Positions 28,431 through 37,713 of a DNA stretch of 64,000 bases are shown piece by piece; positions within the stretch are counted from its first letter, which is position 1; each line of letters starts with the position of its first letter. The notes beneath the pieces were generated by a model. The model was not told where the DNA came from. It saw only the letters and a list, made by a program, of their open reading frames with translations, and searched no databases. The position numbers were made by a program, and so were the translations under genes. Source of the DNA: DASUAS01 sp963809795 (lineage in GTDB: Bacteria; Actinomycetota; Acidimicrobiia; IMCC26256; DASPTH01). The stretch covers positions 123,574 to 187,573 of the forward strand of contig CAWELN010000010.1 of the NCBI GenBank assembly GCA_963809795.1, in the 5' to 3' direction.

Positions 28431-30163
28431 CGGGCACGGCGGTCCAGCCACCGCCGTCGACCATCCTGGCCGAGTCCGATCCTCTCCACGGATCGACCGC
28501 GCCGCCTTCGCGTTCCCTGCTCGCCTGGTTGCAGCGGCCGCTCGTCGCCTGCCTGGTGCTGCTCGCGGTCTACGCCACGTGCACCCTCGCCCTGAACGAT
28601 CCGCGCGGAACCCTCGGGACCGACACCGGCGGCAAGCTCGCCACCCTCCATGTGATGGACCACAACGGCTCGCTCGTGCCCGAGATCGGGTACTGGGCCG
28701 CGTCGGCCGACCCGAAGGGTGACCTCCACCCGATCTTCTACACGTTCAAGGTCGACGGCAAGTGGGTCAACGTCACCACGTTGCCGATGGTCTACGCCGC
28801 GTATCCGCTGTTCGAGCTGGGTGGCGACCGGGGCGTGCTCCTGCTGCCGATGCTCGGGTCGATCCTCTGCGCGCTCGCCGCCCGGGCGCTGGCCCGCCGC
28901 CTCGGCCGCGGCTCCGGGTGGAGCGCGTTCTGGGTCATGGGGTTGCTGAGCCCGGTCGCGATCTACGCCCTCGACTTCTGGGAGCACTCGCTCGGCCTGG
29001 CCCTGATGCTCTGGGGCGTGGTCTGGCTCCTCCGCCTCCTCGACGACGAACACGGCCTCCGGGCCGCGCTCGTCGCCGGTGCCCTGTTCGGGGGCGCGGC
29101 CACCATGCGGACCGAGGCGCTCGTGTACCTCGTCGTGTGCGGCGCCACCGCGGCCCTGGTGTACCTCTGGCGATCGCGCGCGGTCGCGGCCACGGTGCTC
29201 CGTGGCGGTGCGCTCCTCGTTGGCGCCGCACTCCCGCTCGCCGCAAACGAGGTGCTCGAACGGGTCGCGCTCGGCGGCACGATCCGGGCCAGCCGCGCCG
29301 CCGGTACCGCAGCCGATGTCGGCGCGTCAGCGACAGTTCGTGTCCAGGAGGCGTTCACGACGCTCGTCGGCATGAACCGGTTCACGCGGACGGCTGACTA
29401 CGTGTTCGGCGCGCTCATCGTCGTGTGCATCGTGCTCGCGGTGCGAGCCTTCCGGAGGAGTGACGAGGACCTCCCGATCGCCGGGAGCGCCGCGATCGCC
29501 GGCGCCGTCTTCCTCTACCTCGTCGGGTTCAGTGGTGGTCTCGGCTTCGTTCCCGGAATGCTCACCGCCTCTCCCTTCGCGGCCATCGGCGTCGCGCTCG
29601 GTTGGCGCAAGGGGGTCCGGATCATCACGGTCATGGCCGTGGCCGCCCTTCCGCTGGTGTGGGCGTTCCAGTACTCGGGTGGCGCCGGGCCGCAGTGGGG
29701 TGGCCGCTACACGCTGCTGTCGGGTGCCCTGCTGCTCGTCGCGGCGACCGTCGTGCTCGAGGGCCACCGGAATGCGCTGGTAGCCGCGTGTCTCGTGGCC
29801 GCACTCGTCACCGGCTTCGGGATCGCCTGGCTGTCGGTGCGCTCGCACTGGGTGGCCCACGGCATCGAGCAGATCGTCGACCGCCACGACCAGGCGGTGA
29901 TCTCGGGTGAGGCGCACGTGCTGCGAGAAGGCGGCGCCTTCTACGACGACTCCCGCCACTGGCTCACGTCGACCAGTCCCCGGGAGCTCCACCGAGCCGT
30001 CCGCATCGTGCAGGACGCCGGCGACACCGAGTTCGCCTACGTCGTCAGCGACGGCGTCAGGATCCCACGGGTGATCGACGGCTATCAGCGGGACGGCATC
30101 GAAAAGGTGCAGTTCCTCCGGCCGGATCTCTACCTCCAGGTGGCGACCTTCCGTCGCACCTGA
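28427..30163 (+). CDS. Polytopic membrane protein of the glycan locus, GT-C-like
   Basis: 578 residues, start set at the ATG of the ATGA overlap; the longer open frame upstream is antisense-like shadow within the methyltransferase. First helix PLVACLVLLAVYATCTLALN. First loop LGTDTGGKLATLHVMDHNGS carries the acidic residue expected in GT-C enzymes. About ten helices follow (FWVMGLLSPVAIYALDFWEH is well marked), then a soluble end (FYDDSRHWLTSTSPRELHRA; FLRPDLYLQVATF). The family is not recognised with certainty. Role in surface glycan assembly inferred from neighbours. Confidence 0.55.
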   Translation: MTGTAVQPPPSTILAESDPLHGSTAPPSRSLLAWLQRPLVACLVLLAVYATCTLALNDPRGTLGTDTGGKLATLHVMDHNGSLVPEIGYWAASADPKGDLHPIFYTFKVDGKWVNVTTLPMVYAAYPLFELGGDRGVLLLPMLGSILCALAARALARRLGRGSGWSAFWVMGLLSPVAIYALDFWEHSLGLALMLWGVVWLLRLLDDEHGLRAALVAGALFGGAATMRTEALVYLVVCGATAALVYLWRSRAVAATVLRGGALLVGAALPLAANEVLERVALGGTIRASRAAGTAADVGASATVRVQEAFTTLVGMNRFTRTADYVFGALIVVCIVLAVRAFRRSDEDLPIAGSAAIAGAVFLYLVGFSGGLGFVPGMLTASPFAAIGVALGWRKGVRIITVMAVAALPLVWAFQYSGGAGPQWGGRYTLLSGALLLVAATVVLEGHRNALVAACLVAALVTGFGIAWLSVRSHWVAHGIEQIVDRHDQAVISGEAHVLREGGAFYDDSRHWLTSTSPRELHRAVRIVQDAGDTEFAYVVSDGVRIPRVIDGYQRDGIEKVQFLRPDLYLQVATFRRT

Positions 30164-30224
30164 TCCGCCGGCCCGGATCGAGGTTGTCCTCAGCCGGAGC
30201 GCACGACGCGCCGATGACTGAGGC

Positions 30225-31550
30225 GTGAGTCGGCCCGGGCGCCTGGCGCTCTACCTCGGCACGGCGGTCGCCGTCGTGGGGATGAGCAAGCTGCACGCGG
30301 TCGAATACGGGTACTCGTGGTCGGGATCCGCCCGGTTCGCCTGGTCGCTGGGCTACGTGGTGCTGCTGTGCATCACCGCGTACGCCTGCGGACTGCCGGA
30401 GCAACCTCGCACTCTGCGCAGCGCGTTCCTGGCGTCGGTGGCGGCGGCGGCGTTGGCGTCGCTCGCGGTTTCCGTCGTCCAGCTCTTCGTGGGCGACGCG
30501 GTGCTCCCCCGGTTCGTCGTGCTCGGGAGCGCACTTGTCCTGGTACCCGGGTACGTCCTCTGCGCAGTGCTCGCCCGGGACAGCCGCGCCCGCGCCACCG
30601 AACGCGACCGGGTGCTGGTGGTCGCCGAACCCGACGAGATCGTGGGCCTCGACGAGGAGCTGGCCGAGTCGCCGGAACGCGATGCCATCGTCGTCGGTGT
30701 CTTGACCCCAGCGGAGGCCGACGTCGTCCCCACCCCTCCGGCGCGGCCACTCCTCGACCTCGCCCGCGCCAGCCGGGCCACGGTGGTGGTGCTGAGTCGC
30801 GCCGCGCAGGCCAGTGCCGAGATCGTCGCGCAGGCGTCCGAGCTCCACGCCGACGGCGTGAGGGTACGGACGCTCTCGATGTTCTACGAGCAGTGGCTCG
30901 GAAAGCAGCCGATCGGTGAGCTCGAACGGATGTCGCTGCTGTTCGACATCGGTGAGATCCACGCCGTCACCTACGCGCGCGTGAAGCGTCTCGTCGACAT
31001 CGCGCTGTCCCTGGTGGGCCTCGTGGCATTGGCGATCGTCACGCCGTTCGTGGTCGTCGGAAACCTCGTCGCGAACCGCGGGCCGCTCTTCTACCGACAA
31101 CCGCGTGTCGGACGCAACGGGACCACGTTCGAGATCCTGAAGTTCCGCAGCATGCGGCAGAGCGCACCCGGTGACCCGACCGACTGGACCCAGGTCCACG
31201 ACACCCGCATCACGCCGTTCGGGAACCTGCTGCGCCGTTCTCATCTCGACGAGCTCCCGCAGGTGGTGAACATCCTCCGCGGCGATCTGGCCTTCGTCGG
31301 GCCGCGCCCCGAGCAGCCGCAGATGGTTGCCGAGCTCACCGGCAAGATCCCGTACTACGGGCTCCGGCACCTGGTCCGCCCGGGCCTCACCGGTTGGGCG
31401 CAGGTGAAGTACCAGTACGCGAGCAGCGATGCGGAGACGCTCGAGAAGCTCCAGTACGAGTTCTTCTACCTCCGCGGTCAGAGCCTCGCTCTCGACCTGC
31501 GCATCGTGTTCCGCACCGCGCGCATCGTGCTCGGGCGGAAGGGACGCTAG
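30225..31550 (+). CDS. Polyprenyl-phosphate sugar phosphotransferase (WbaP/WcaJ type)
   Basis: 441 residues from GTG 30225. The N-terminal half has several hydrophobic helices and a Rossmann-like soluble domain. The C-terminal bacterial sugar transferase domain has RVKRLVDIALSLVGLVALAI (re-entrant membrane helix), FYRQPRVGRNGTTFEILKFR, the catalytic HLDELPQVVNILRGDLAFVG followed by PRPEQP, and LVRPGLTGWAQVKYQYASSD. Such enzymes start glycan synthesis by moving a sugar-1-phosphate onto undecaprenyl or decaprenyl phosphate at the inner membrane. The priming enzyme of this locus. Confidence 0.88.
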   Translation: MSRPGRLALYLGTAVAVVGMSKLHAVEYGYSWSGSARFAWSLGYVVLLCITAYACGLPEQPRTLRSAFLASVAAAALASLAVSVVQLFVGDAVLPRFVVLGSALVLVPGYVLCAVLARDSRARATERDRVLVVAEPDEIVGLDEELAESPERDAIVVGVLTPAEADVVPTPPARPLLDLARASRATVVVLSRAAQASAEIVAQASELHADGVRVRTLSMFYEQWLGKQPIGELERMSLLFDIGEIHAVTYARVKRLVDIALSLVGLVALAIVTPFVVVGNLVANRGPLFYRQPRVGRNGTTFEILKFRSMRQSAPGDPTDWTQVHDTRITPFGNLLRRSHLDELPQVVNILRGDLAFVGPRPEQPQMVAELTGKIPYYGLRHLVRPGLTGWAQVKYQYASSDAETLEKLQYEFFYLRGQSLALDLRIVFRTARIVLGRKGR

Positions 31551-31571
31551 GCGCGCGCAGGAGCGAGTGGC

Positions 31572-33116
31572 ATGATCACCGATCCAAGAGTGCTCGCGCG
31601 GCCGAACGCAACCGCGCCGGCAACTGACGCGCAAGACGGTTCCGATTCACCAGCTGTCCTTCTCGATTCGCGCCGTCTCGCACTGGCACTCCTGTTGATC
31701 TTCGCATCCGTGTTCTTGCTGCAAGCGGCGCCCCGCATCGCCGCCCCCTTCGGGGACTCGCACGACGGCGAGAACGGCGCGGTATGGGGGTTTGCGAGTC
31801 GGGCGATCCGGAACGACGGGTTCTTCGGCTCGCGTGGCGGTGCTCGCCTTGGCGCCGGTGAGGGGACGTACGCGCATCACCCGCCGCTGATCGCCAACGA
31901 GACGGCCCTCGTCGAATCGGTGTTCGGGCACCGGCCGACGTGGACCCGTCTGCCTGCCTGGCTCGCGTCGTTGGCGACGATTCCTCTGCTCTACCTGCTC
32001 CTCGTCGCCCTGGGAGTTCGTCGCGTCCCCAGCGCGCTCGGCACGATCCTCGCGCTGGCGACACCCATGTTCCTGCTCTACGGATCGATGCTGGACACGC
32101 TTCAGATCTCGCTGCCGTTCGCGGTCGCGTTCCTGCTGGTCCGGGCGCGTGGCGATGTCCAGCGGCGGCCGATCGCGCCGTGGATCCCGTTCGCGCTCGC
32201 GATCGTCTTGGTGCTCGGCAGCTGGGAAGGCGCCCTCCTCTGTGGGGTCTATGCCACGGCCGACCTCGTCCGCGGATGGCGGGATCGACATCGGATCGGC
32301 CTGTCGGCCACCTCCGCCGGCTTCCTGGTGGGCGTCATCACCCTCGCGGCCTGGTTGTGGTGGGTCGCGGGATCCTTCGATCCGATCTTCGATCAGGCGC
32401 GCATGCGCTCGGGGAGCGGCAGCGCGGCGATCGGGTGGTCGAGCTTCCTCGAATTTCAAGGGATCTACCTGGGCGCGCTGATCGGACCCGTCGTCCTGCT
32501 CGCCGGGATCATCGGTCTGGGGCTCGTCCTCCGGAACCGATCGGCGCGGCTGACGGTGTTCGGCATCGTCGGAGTGACGCTCGCGTATCCGGTCTTGCTG
32601 CGTGACGGTGCCTCGAACCACGACTATTGGAACTACTGGATCGTGATCCCATTGGCGCTTGGCGCGGGCTTCACGGTGCAGTGCCTCTGGTGCTGGGTAG
32701 CGCGGCGGTACGACTCAGAGCCGCTCGCGCTCGGGGTGGCTTTGACCGTCTGTGGGATCTGCTTCGCGCTGGCGCTGACTGCCGCGACGCCCGCCCGAGA
32801 GCAGTTCGATGCAGGGGTCTCTGCCGCCCACCTTCTTCGGACTGCTCAGGACGAGCATCCCGGCGTTGCGATTGCGATCGTGGACCGGGTGAGCGGTGGA
32901 GACATCCGTTGGGCGGACTACTCGTTGACGCCGCGACCTCGTCGGCTCCATACGGTTGACCAGATCAAGCGCGAGGCGCTTCGCAGGCCGAACGCTCCTG
33001 TCCTGGTGAAGTGCGTAGGTCGCACGGCCGTGCTCGACCGCATCTGTGCCACGAGCGGTCGGCACGCGTACATGGTCACCGACGCCGCCCACCTGGCCGG
33101 GTCGATTGGAGGCTAG
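31572..33116 (+). CDS. Polytopic membrane protein of the glycan locus, GT-C-like
   Basis: 514 residues from ATG 31572, 21 nt after the sugar transferase. First helix LALALLLIFASVFLLQAAPR. The first loop has PFGDSHDGENGAVWGFASRA and YAHHPPLIANETALVESVFG, i.e. an acidic motif and an HHPPL motif as in GT-C/PMT proteins. About ten helices (LATIPLLYLLLVALGVRRVP; LLAGIIGLGLVL), then a soluble C-terminal domain of about 110 residues. Likely transfers a sugar from a lipid carrier outside the membrane. Its end overlaps the convergent methyltransferase by 4 nt. Confidence 0.62.
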   Translation: MITDPRVLARPNATAPATDAQDGSDSPAVLLDSRRLALALLLIFASVFLLQAAPRIAAPFGDSHDGENGAVWGFASRAIRNDGFFGSRGGARLGAGEGTYAHHPPLIANETALVESVFGHRPTWTRLPAWLASLATIPLLYLLLVALGVRRVPSALGTILALATPMFLLYGSMLDTLQISLPFAVAFLLVRARGDVQRRPIAPWIPFALAIVLVLGSWEGALLCGVYATADLVRGWRDRHRIGLSATSAGFLVGVITLAAWLWWVAGSFDPIFDQARMRSGSGSAAIGWSSFLEFQGIYLGALIGPVVLLAGIIGLGLVLRNRSARLTVFGIVGVTLAYPVLLRDGASNHDYWNYWIVIPLALGAGFTVQCLWCWVARRYDSEPLALGVALTVCGICFALALTAATPAREQFDAGVSAAHLLRTAQDEHPGVAIAIVDRVSGGDIRWADYSLTPRPRRLHTVDQIKREALRRPNAPVLVKCVGRTAVLDRICATSGRHAYMVTDAAHLAGSIGG

Positions 33117-34023
33117 GAACGACGCTTCTGGAGAGTGAAGGTCGCGCTCGGAACCAGCAACGCCTCGAGCGTGTGCGACCGGAACTCGGGTGCGACGGTG
33201 GAACGGGCGAGGAACTCGCGTGATGTGTCCAGAGCGGGTTCCTGTTCGATCCCGAGCGTCGTGAAGTCGGCTGTTTCGAAGAGCCGGACGTAGTCGTCGT
33301 GGCGCAGCCGGTTCTGGTAGTTGAGTGACGGGTTGTACCGGGCCCACTGCCGATCGCTGTACTGCAGCATGTTGACCGGAGTGATGCGCGGGTCGAAGTA
33401 CGCCCAGTGGTCGCGGTAGTCCACGCGGAAGCTCATGATCCCGTCGTCGGCGAGGACCCGATGGCACTCGCGGAGGATCGCGGCGATGTCGCCCGGTGGG
33501 ATGTGCTCCAAGGTGTCGGTGGACGTCACACAGTCGATCGACCGGTCGGGCAGGCCGGTCGCCCGCGCATCGGCGGGAGCCCGGTACTGGATGCCGTACG
33601 CGGCCAGGAGAACCTCGAGCGTGGCCTCCTCGCCCGGCCCCCGGCACCGGACGCGGCGGAGAACTCCGGCATGAGCCGGTCGAGGCTGGCGATCGCGGCT
33701 TCGGCGATGTCGGTTCGGCCGAGGCGGCGGATGTCGACCACGAGCTGCGCTCGGACCCCCAGCGCGTGCTGGGCCAAGGCCTGGGCGAAGTCCCAGCCCG
33801 CGCCGAACTCGAAGAATCGGCTGTCGCCGAGCGGGCGTGGACCGTGCAGCCGGTACTGGGCCACGTGGTGACGGGCCCAGCCGACCTTCTCGAGGACCCG
33901 CTCGTCGTCCGGCGGCAGCCCGTGCGTGACTCGCCGCTGGAACCAGAGGTTCAGGTCCTCCGGGTTCGGGGCCAGCGACAGCCCGGTCTGCAGCGCGGCC
34001 TTGACTTTCCAGGAGACCGGCAC
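33113..34023 (-). CDS. SAM-dependent methyltransferase of the glycan locus (one frame break near 33645)
   Basis: About 300 residues from GTG 34023, with GGAGAAAGGGG upstream on the minus strand. N-terminal part VPVSWKVKAALQTGLSLAPN, then FFEFGAGWDFAQALAQHALG (motif I region) and VVDIRRLGRTDIAEAAIASL. After the break: GLPDRSIDCVTSTDTLEHIP, REC-HRVLADDGIMSFRVDY, typical of sugar O-methyltransferases with the D-x-LEH-motif. The break lies in a run of G (GCCGGGGGCC on the minus strand); one missing G would join the two halves, so a homopolymer error is likely. Encoded opposite to the rest of the glycan genes. Confidence 0.75.
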
Positions 34024-34139
34024 GTTTCCCCTTTCTCCCGGTCTCCTGTGGCATCGGCAGCCCGCCGACCCGGTTGAGCCCCAGGTCGCGCCGCCCAGCT
34101 CGCCCTTGACCGGGGTCGCCCGACGACCGATAGAAGACC

Positions 34140-35603
34140 ATGCCCCAGACCGCCGCGCCGGAGGAAGGCCGCGCGCTGCCGGAGCCGTCCGGGCCGGACG
34201 GGCCGGGGTCCGCACGGCATGAGTTCCGGTCGTTCCTCCGGGCGGCGGGCATGCTCGCCGGAGGACGCCAGATCGCCGCCCTCGCCTTCGTCGGCGTGGT
34301 CCTCGCGTTGCCGAACGTCGGACGGCCGGCGGTGGTCGAGCAGTTCCTGTGGGCCTATTACGGATGCCTGATCATGACGTCGGTCGGCGGGCTCGGCTTC
34401 GAGCGCGCCGCGGGACTGGCGGTGGCGAGGAACGGCGGAAACGGTCGGGCTGCCCTCGTTCCCCTCCTGGTCCTCCGACTGGCGACGATTCCGTTGGAAG
34501 CGCTGGGCCTCTGGCTGGTGGTCCGCTTCGTCGGCGTGGAGCTCCCCATGCCCACGTTCCTGGTCACCGTCGTCTGGATCCTGGGGATCCAACTGCAGTT
34601 GCCTGCCTTCAGCGTGCTGCGCGCGAGCGGGCGACGGTCGGTCGAACCGGCCACCTGGCTCGTGATTCGGCTCGTCGAAGCGCCGCTGCTGTTGGGTCTC
34701 GCGGCCGGCGGTGCGGGATCGTTCGCCCTGGTCGCGAGCGTCGCGGCCGTCGAGTGCGTGGGTGCCGGGTTCGCGATGTGGGCGGTGCCGGGTCGGTGGC
34801 AATGGCAGTCGTGGCGGTTCACAGAGCTGGAGCTTCCGTGGCGAACCATGAGTGCGTTCGCGCTCATCGAGGTCGTCGGCATCGCGTACCTGCGCGCCGA
34901 CCTGCTCCTCGTCGGGCGCGTCCTGGGTCCCGCGACGGGCGCGGCCTACGGCCTCCTGTCGCGTCTCATCGACGGGATCCTCGGAGTCCAGAACAGCGTC
35001 GGTCTCTGGCTGTTCGCCGATGCGGCGCGCCGGTCGGAGACGGGCGACGACGTCGCGTCGAGCCCGATCCGCACGCGATCGCTGGTCGTGTTCCCTCGTC
35101 TCGCGGTGACGTGCAGCCTCGTCGGCATCGTCGTCGCGCCGATCCTCGGCCATCTCGTCCCCTCGCTCGAGCCGACGATCGACACGTTGCGGATCCTCCT
35201 GGTCGCGCTGCCGTTCTTCGTGCTCTCGGCGGTCGAGACGTTCACCCGGTCTGCCGCGGGCAGGAACCGGGGCATCGTGGCGGTGCTCACCGCGGGACTG
35301 GCCGTCAACGTGGGCTTGAACCTGTTCCTCTTGTCGACGATCGGGCTGACCGGCGCCGGTTGGGCCCTGTTGGGATCGGAGTGCGCGCAGGTCGTCCTCC
35401 TGTTCGGGTTCTCCACCACCCACGAGCGCCGCCTCCTCCGAAGGGTGCTCCCCGAGGTCTTCGGGTGGGGAGCTGCGCTCCTGCTGCTCGCGATCGGGAT
35501 GAACCTCGGGCTTGCGCCCCTGGTCGGTCTGGCCTTCGTCATCTTCCTCGCCGGCGGGGTGACCGCGGCCGTCCGCACGCGCACGTCACAGGCAGTCGCA
35601 TGA
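34140..35603 (+). CDS. Polysaccharide flippase (Wzx/MATE-like)
   Basis: 487 residues from ATG 34140. About twelve to fourteen hydrophobic helices evenly spread, as in the MOP superfamily (FLRAAGMLAGGRQIAALAFV at the start; ADLLLVGRVLGPATGAAYGL in helix 7-8 region, the hallmark Y-L/A-x-x-D-L-L-L-V-G; GLNLFLLSTIGLTGAGWALL). It would flip lipid-linked glycan units across the membrane. Stop overlaps the next start as ATGA, so coupled to the GT2 gene. Export in this locus would then be of Wzx type; no Wzy or ABC exporter is recognised nearby. Confidence 0.8.
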   Translation: MPQTAAPEEGRALPEPSGPDGPGSARHEFRSFLRAAGMLAGGRQIAALAFVGVVLALPNVGRPAVVEQFLWAYYGCLIMTSVGGLGFERAAGLAVARNGGNGRAALVPLLVLRLATIPLEALGLWLVVRFVGVELPMPTFLVTVVWILGIQLQLPAFSVLRASGRRSVEPATWLVIRLVEAPLLLGLAAGGAGSFALVASVAAVECVGAGFAMWAVPGRWQWQSWRFTELELPWRTMSAFALIEVVGIAYLRADLLLVGRVLGPATGAAYGLLSRLIDGILGVQNSVGLWLFADAARRSETGDDVASSPIRTRSLVVFPRLAVTCSLVGIVVAPILGHLVPSLEPTIDTLRILLVALPFFVLSAVETFTRSAAGRNRGIVAVLTAGLAVNVGLNLFLLSTIGLTGAGWALLGSECAQVVLLFGFSTTHERRLLRRVLPEVFGWGAALLLLAIGMNLGLAPLVGLAFVIFLAGGVTAAVRTRTSQAVA

Positions 35604-36439
35604 CTGCCGTCGACGTCGTCGTCCTCACCTGGAACGACGATCACGTCATGCTCGACGCCGCGCTCGACTCCGCGCTGGACCAGCAGTCGTGCGCCGTGCA
35701 CCTGTTCGTCGTCGACAACGGGTCCGCACCACCGGCGGTCGTGGCCGACGAGCGCGCACAGGTCCTCCGTCAGGAGGAGAACCTGGGTGTCGGCGGGGGG
35801 CGGAACGTCGGCGCGCGTGCGGGGGCGGCACCGTTCATCTGCTTCCTCGACAGCGACGCCCGCCTGCACGACGGCGCCCTCGCTGCGCTGCTGGCGCCGA
35901 TGATCGCCGACGCGACCGTCGGCCTGACCGCCCCGGTCTTCACCGGCCAGCGACCGGAGGCCTCCGGCGGGCGCGCCCCGACCCTGCGCCGCAAGGTCGC
36001 CCGCGCGCTCAATCGCACGGACCTGTACGAGCCGACCCCGGGCCAGGGCGTCGGCGGGAGCTGGGACGTCGACTTCGCGATCGGCGCGTGCCAGGTGTTC
36101 CGCCGCGAGGCGTTCGATGCCGTCGGCGGTCTCGACGACAGTGCGTCGTTCGGACCCGAGGACGTCGACTTCTGCCTGCGGATCCGGCAGGCGGGCTGGC
36201 GGGTGCTCCAAGTGGCGTCCGCCGGCTGCGACCACCCGCCCCGGCGCGCCTTCAAAGGCTTGGCGAGCGCGCGCGGACTGCGTCACTCCGCCGCGGTCGT
36301 GCGCCACCTCTGGCGGCACCGGCGAGGAGCTCCGCCGCGGTCAGGTGATGTCGAGCATCCGTTGCAGCGCGACGCGGGCCCACTCGCTGGTGTGCGGATC
36401 GACGGTGATCTGGTTGACGACCTCGCCGCGCACGAGTGA
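35600..36439 (+). CDS. Glycosyltransferase family 2
   Basis: About 279 residues from the ATGA start. GT-A fold: VDVVVLTWNDDHVMLDAALD, LFVVDNGSAPPAVV, nucleotide-sugar and metal site LDSDARLHDG (D-x-D), GACQVFRREAFDAVGGLDDS, FGPEDVDFCLRIRQAG. Closest in plan to rhamnosyl-type GT2 enzymes. The final 30 residues or so run antiparallel over the end of nadA for 99 nt, which is unusual; a missed indel near 36320 could mean the true stop lies a little earlier. Adds a sugar to the lipid-linked glycan at the cytoplasmic face. Confidence 0.82.
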   Translation: MTAVDVVVLTWNDDHVMLDAALDSALDQQSCAVHLFVVDNGSAPPAVVADERAQVLRQEENLGVGGGRNVGARAGAAPFICFLDSDARLHDGALAALLAPMIADATVGLTAPVFTGQRPEASGGRAPTLRRKVARALNRTDLYEPTPGQGVGGSWDVDFAIGACQVFRREAFDAVGGLDDSASFGPEDVDFCLRIRQAGWRVLQVASAGCDHPPRRAFKGLASARGLRHSAAVVRHLWRHRRGAPPRSGDVEHPLQRDAGPLAGVRIDGDLVDDLAAHE

Positions 36440-37492
36440 CTCGAGCACCCACGCCAGGTGCGGGCCGTCGATGCGGAACATCGTGGAGCAGGGGCACACG
36501 AGCGGGTCGAGCGACGTGATCGTCAGGTCAGGGTGCTCGTTGGCCATGCGTTGCACCATGTGGATCTCGGTCCCGATCCCGAGCACCGAACCGGCCGGCG
36601 CCTGCTCGACCCAGTCGAGGATGCGTTCGGTCGAGCCCACCCGGTCGGCGAGCTCGACGACGTCGTGCGCGCACTCGGGATGGACGATGACCTCACCGTG
36701 CGGGTGCTCCAAGCGGAACGCCGCGATGTGCTCGGGTCGGAAGCGCTGGTGCACCGAGCAGTGGCCCTTCCAGAGCAGCAGCGTCGCCTCCTTGACGTCG
36801 CGCTCCTCGAGCCCGCCGAGCTCGAAGCGCGGGTTCCACACCCGCATGTCGCGCGCCTGATAGCCCATGTCGAAACCGGTGTTGCGCCCGAGGTGCTGAT
36901 CAGGGAAGAAGAGGACCTTGGAGCCCTTCCCGAATTGCTCACTCGCGGCGGCGGAGGGTACCTCCGCCGCGGACGCTCGTTCGGAGCCAAGCGCCCATTC
37001 GAGGATGGCCCGGGCGTTCGACGACGTGCACACCGCGCCGCCGTGCTCGCCCACGAACGCCTTCAGCGCGGCGGACGAGTTCATGTAGGTGATCGGCACG
37101 ATCTGGCTGACGTCGGTGACGTCGGCCAGGGTGTCCCAGCACTCCTCGACCTGGTCGATGTCGGCCATGTCGGCCATGGAGCACCCGGCGTTGAGGTCGG
37201 GCAGGATCACCCTTTGGTGGTCGGCGGTCAGGACGTCGGCCGATTCGGCCATGAAGTGGACGCCGCAGAACACGATGTCGGTCGCCCGGTCGTTGTCCGC
37301 GGCGAAGCGGGCCAGCTTGAACGAGTCGCCGCGGGCATCGGCCCACTTGATGACCTCGTCCCGCTGGTAGTGGTGGCCCAGGATCACCAGCCGTTCGCCC
37401 AGCTCGCGCTTGGCGTCGGCGATCCAGGCGTCGAGCTCGTCGGCCGACGCGAGGGTGTAGCGGTCCGGCAGCGGAGCCTGCAGTCTCAGCAT
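36341..37492 (-). CDS. nadA: Quinolinate synthase A
   Basis: 383 residues from ATG 37492. Conserved KRELGERLVILGHHYQRDEV, the YMNSSAALKA strand and the three Cys ligands of the [4Fe-4S] cluster: LNAGCSMADM, HPECAHDVVE and PLVCPCSTMF. Condenses iminoaspartate with dihydroxyacetone phosphate to quinolinate, the first committed intermediate of NAD. nadB and nadC are not adjacent. It is transcribed away from uvrC; the 221 bp between them must hold both promoters. Confidence 0.95.
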   Translation of the reverse strand: MLRLQAPLPDRYTLASADELDAWIADAKRELGERLVILGHHYQRDEVIKWADARGDSFKLARFAADNDRATDIVFCGVHFMAESADVLTADHQRVILPDLNAGCSMADMADIDQVEECWDTLADVTDVSQIVPITYMNSSAALKAFVGEHGGAVCTSSNARAILEWALGSERASAAEVPSAAASEQFGKGSKVLFFPDQHLGRNTGFDMGYQARDMRVWNPRFELGGLEERDVKEATLLLWKGHCSVHQRFRPEHIAAFRLEHPHGEVIVHPECAHDVVELADRVGSTERILDWVEQAPAGSVLGIGTEIHMVQRMANEHPDLTITSLDPLVCPCSTMFRIDGPHLAWVLESLVRGEVVNQITVDPHTSEWARVALQRMLDIT

Positions 37493-37701
37493 GTCGAGTC
37501 CCCCGAGGGGTGTGGGGTTCCGCTCTGGCCGGCGGGGACAGCCTGGTCGCCCACCGCGGGGTTGTCGGCCACGGAACCGATGTTGTGCCGGTATTCCAGG
37601 CCGGCAGGGTCGAGCTTACCGTCCAACCCCGCGGCGCGTCTCGACCTTCCCGTCCGACCCGGAACCGGGCGAGTTCGCCCGGACGGACGGGCACCGGGCG
37701 C

Positions 37702-37707
37702 GACAAT
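37702..37707 (+). promoter_or_regulatory. Candidate -10 element (GACAAT) of uvrC
   Basis: GACAAT ends 6 nt before GTG 37714, again leaderless spacing. The rest of 37493-37701 shows no LexA box or other recognisable element. Confidence 0.35.
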
Positions 37708-37713
37708 GGGGGT

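Noticed and set aside
37658..37680. LexA box upstream of uvrC (GGAACCGGGCGAGTTCGC)
   Set aside because: The GAAC and GTTC halves are 7 nt apart instead of 4, so it does not fit the SOS box.
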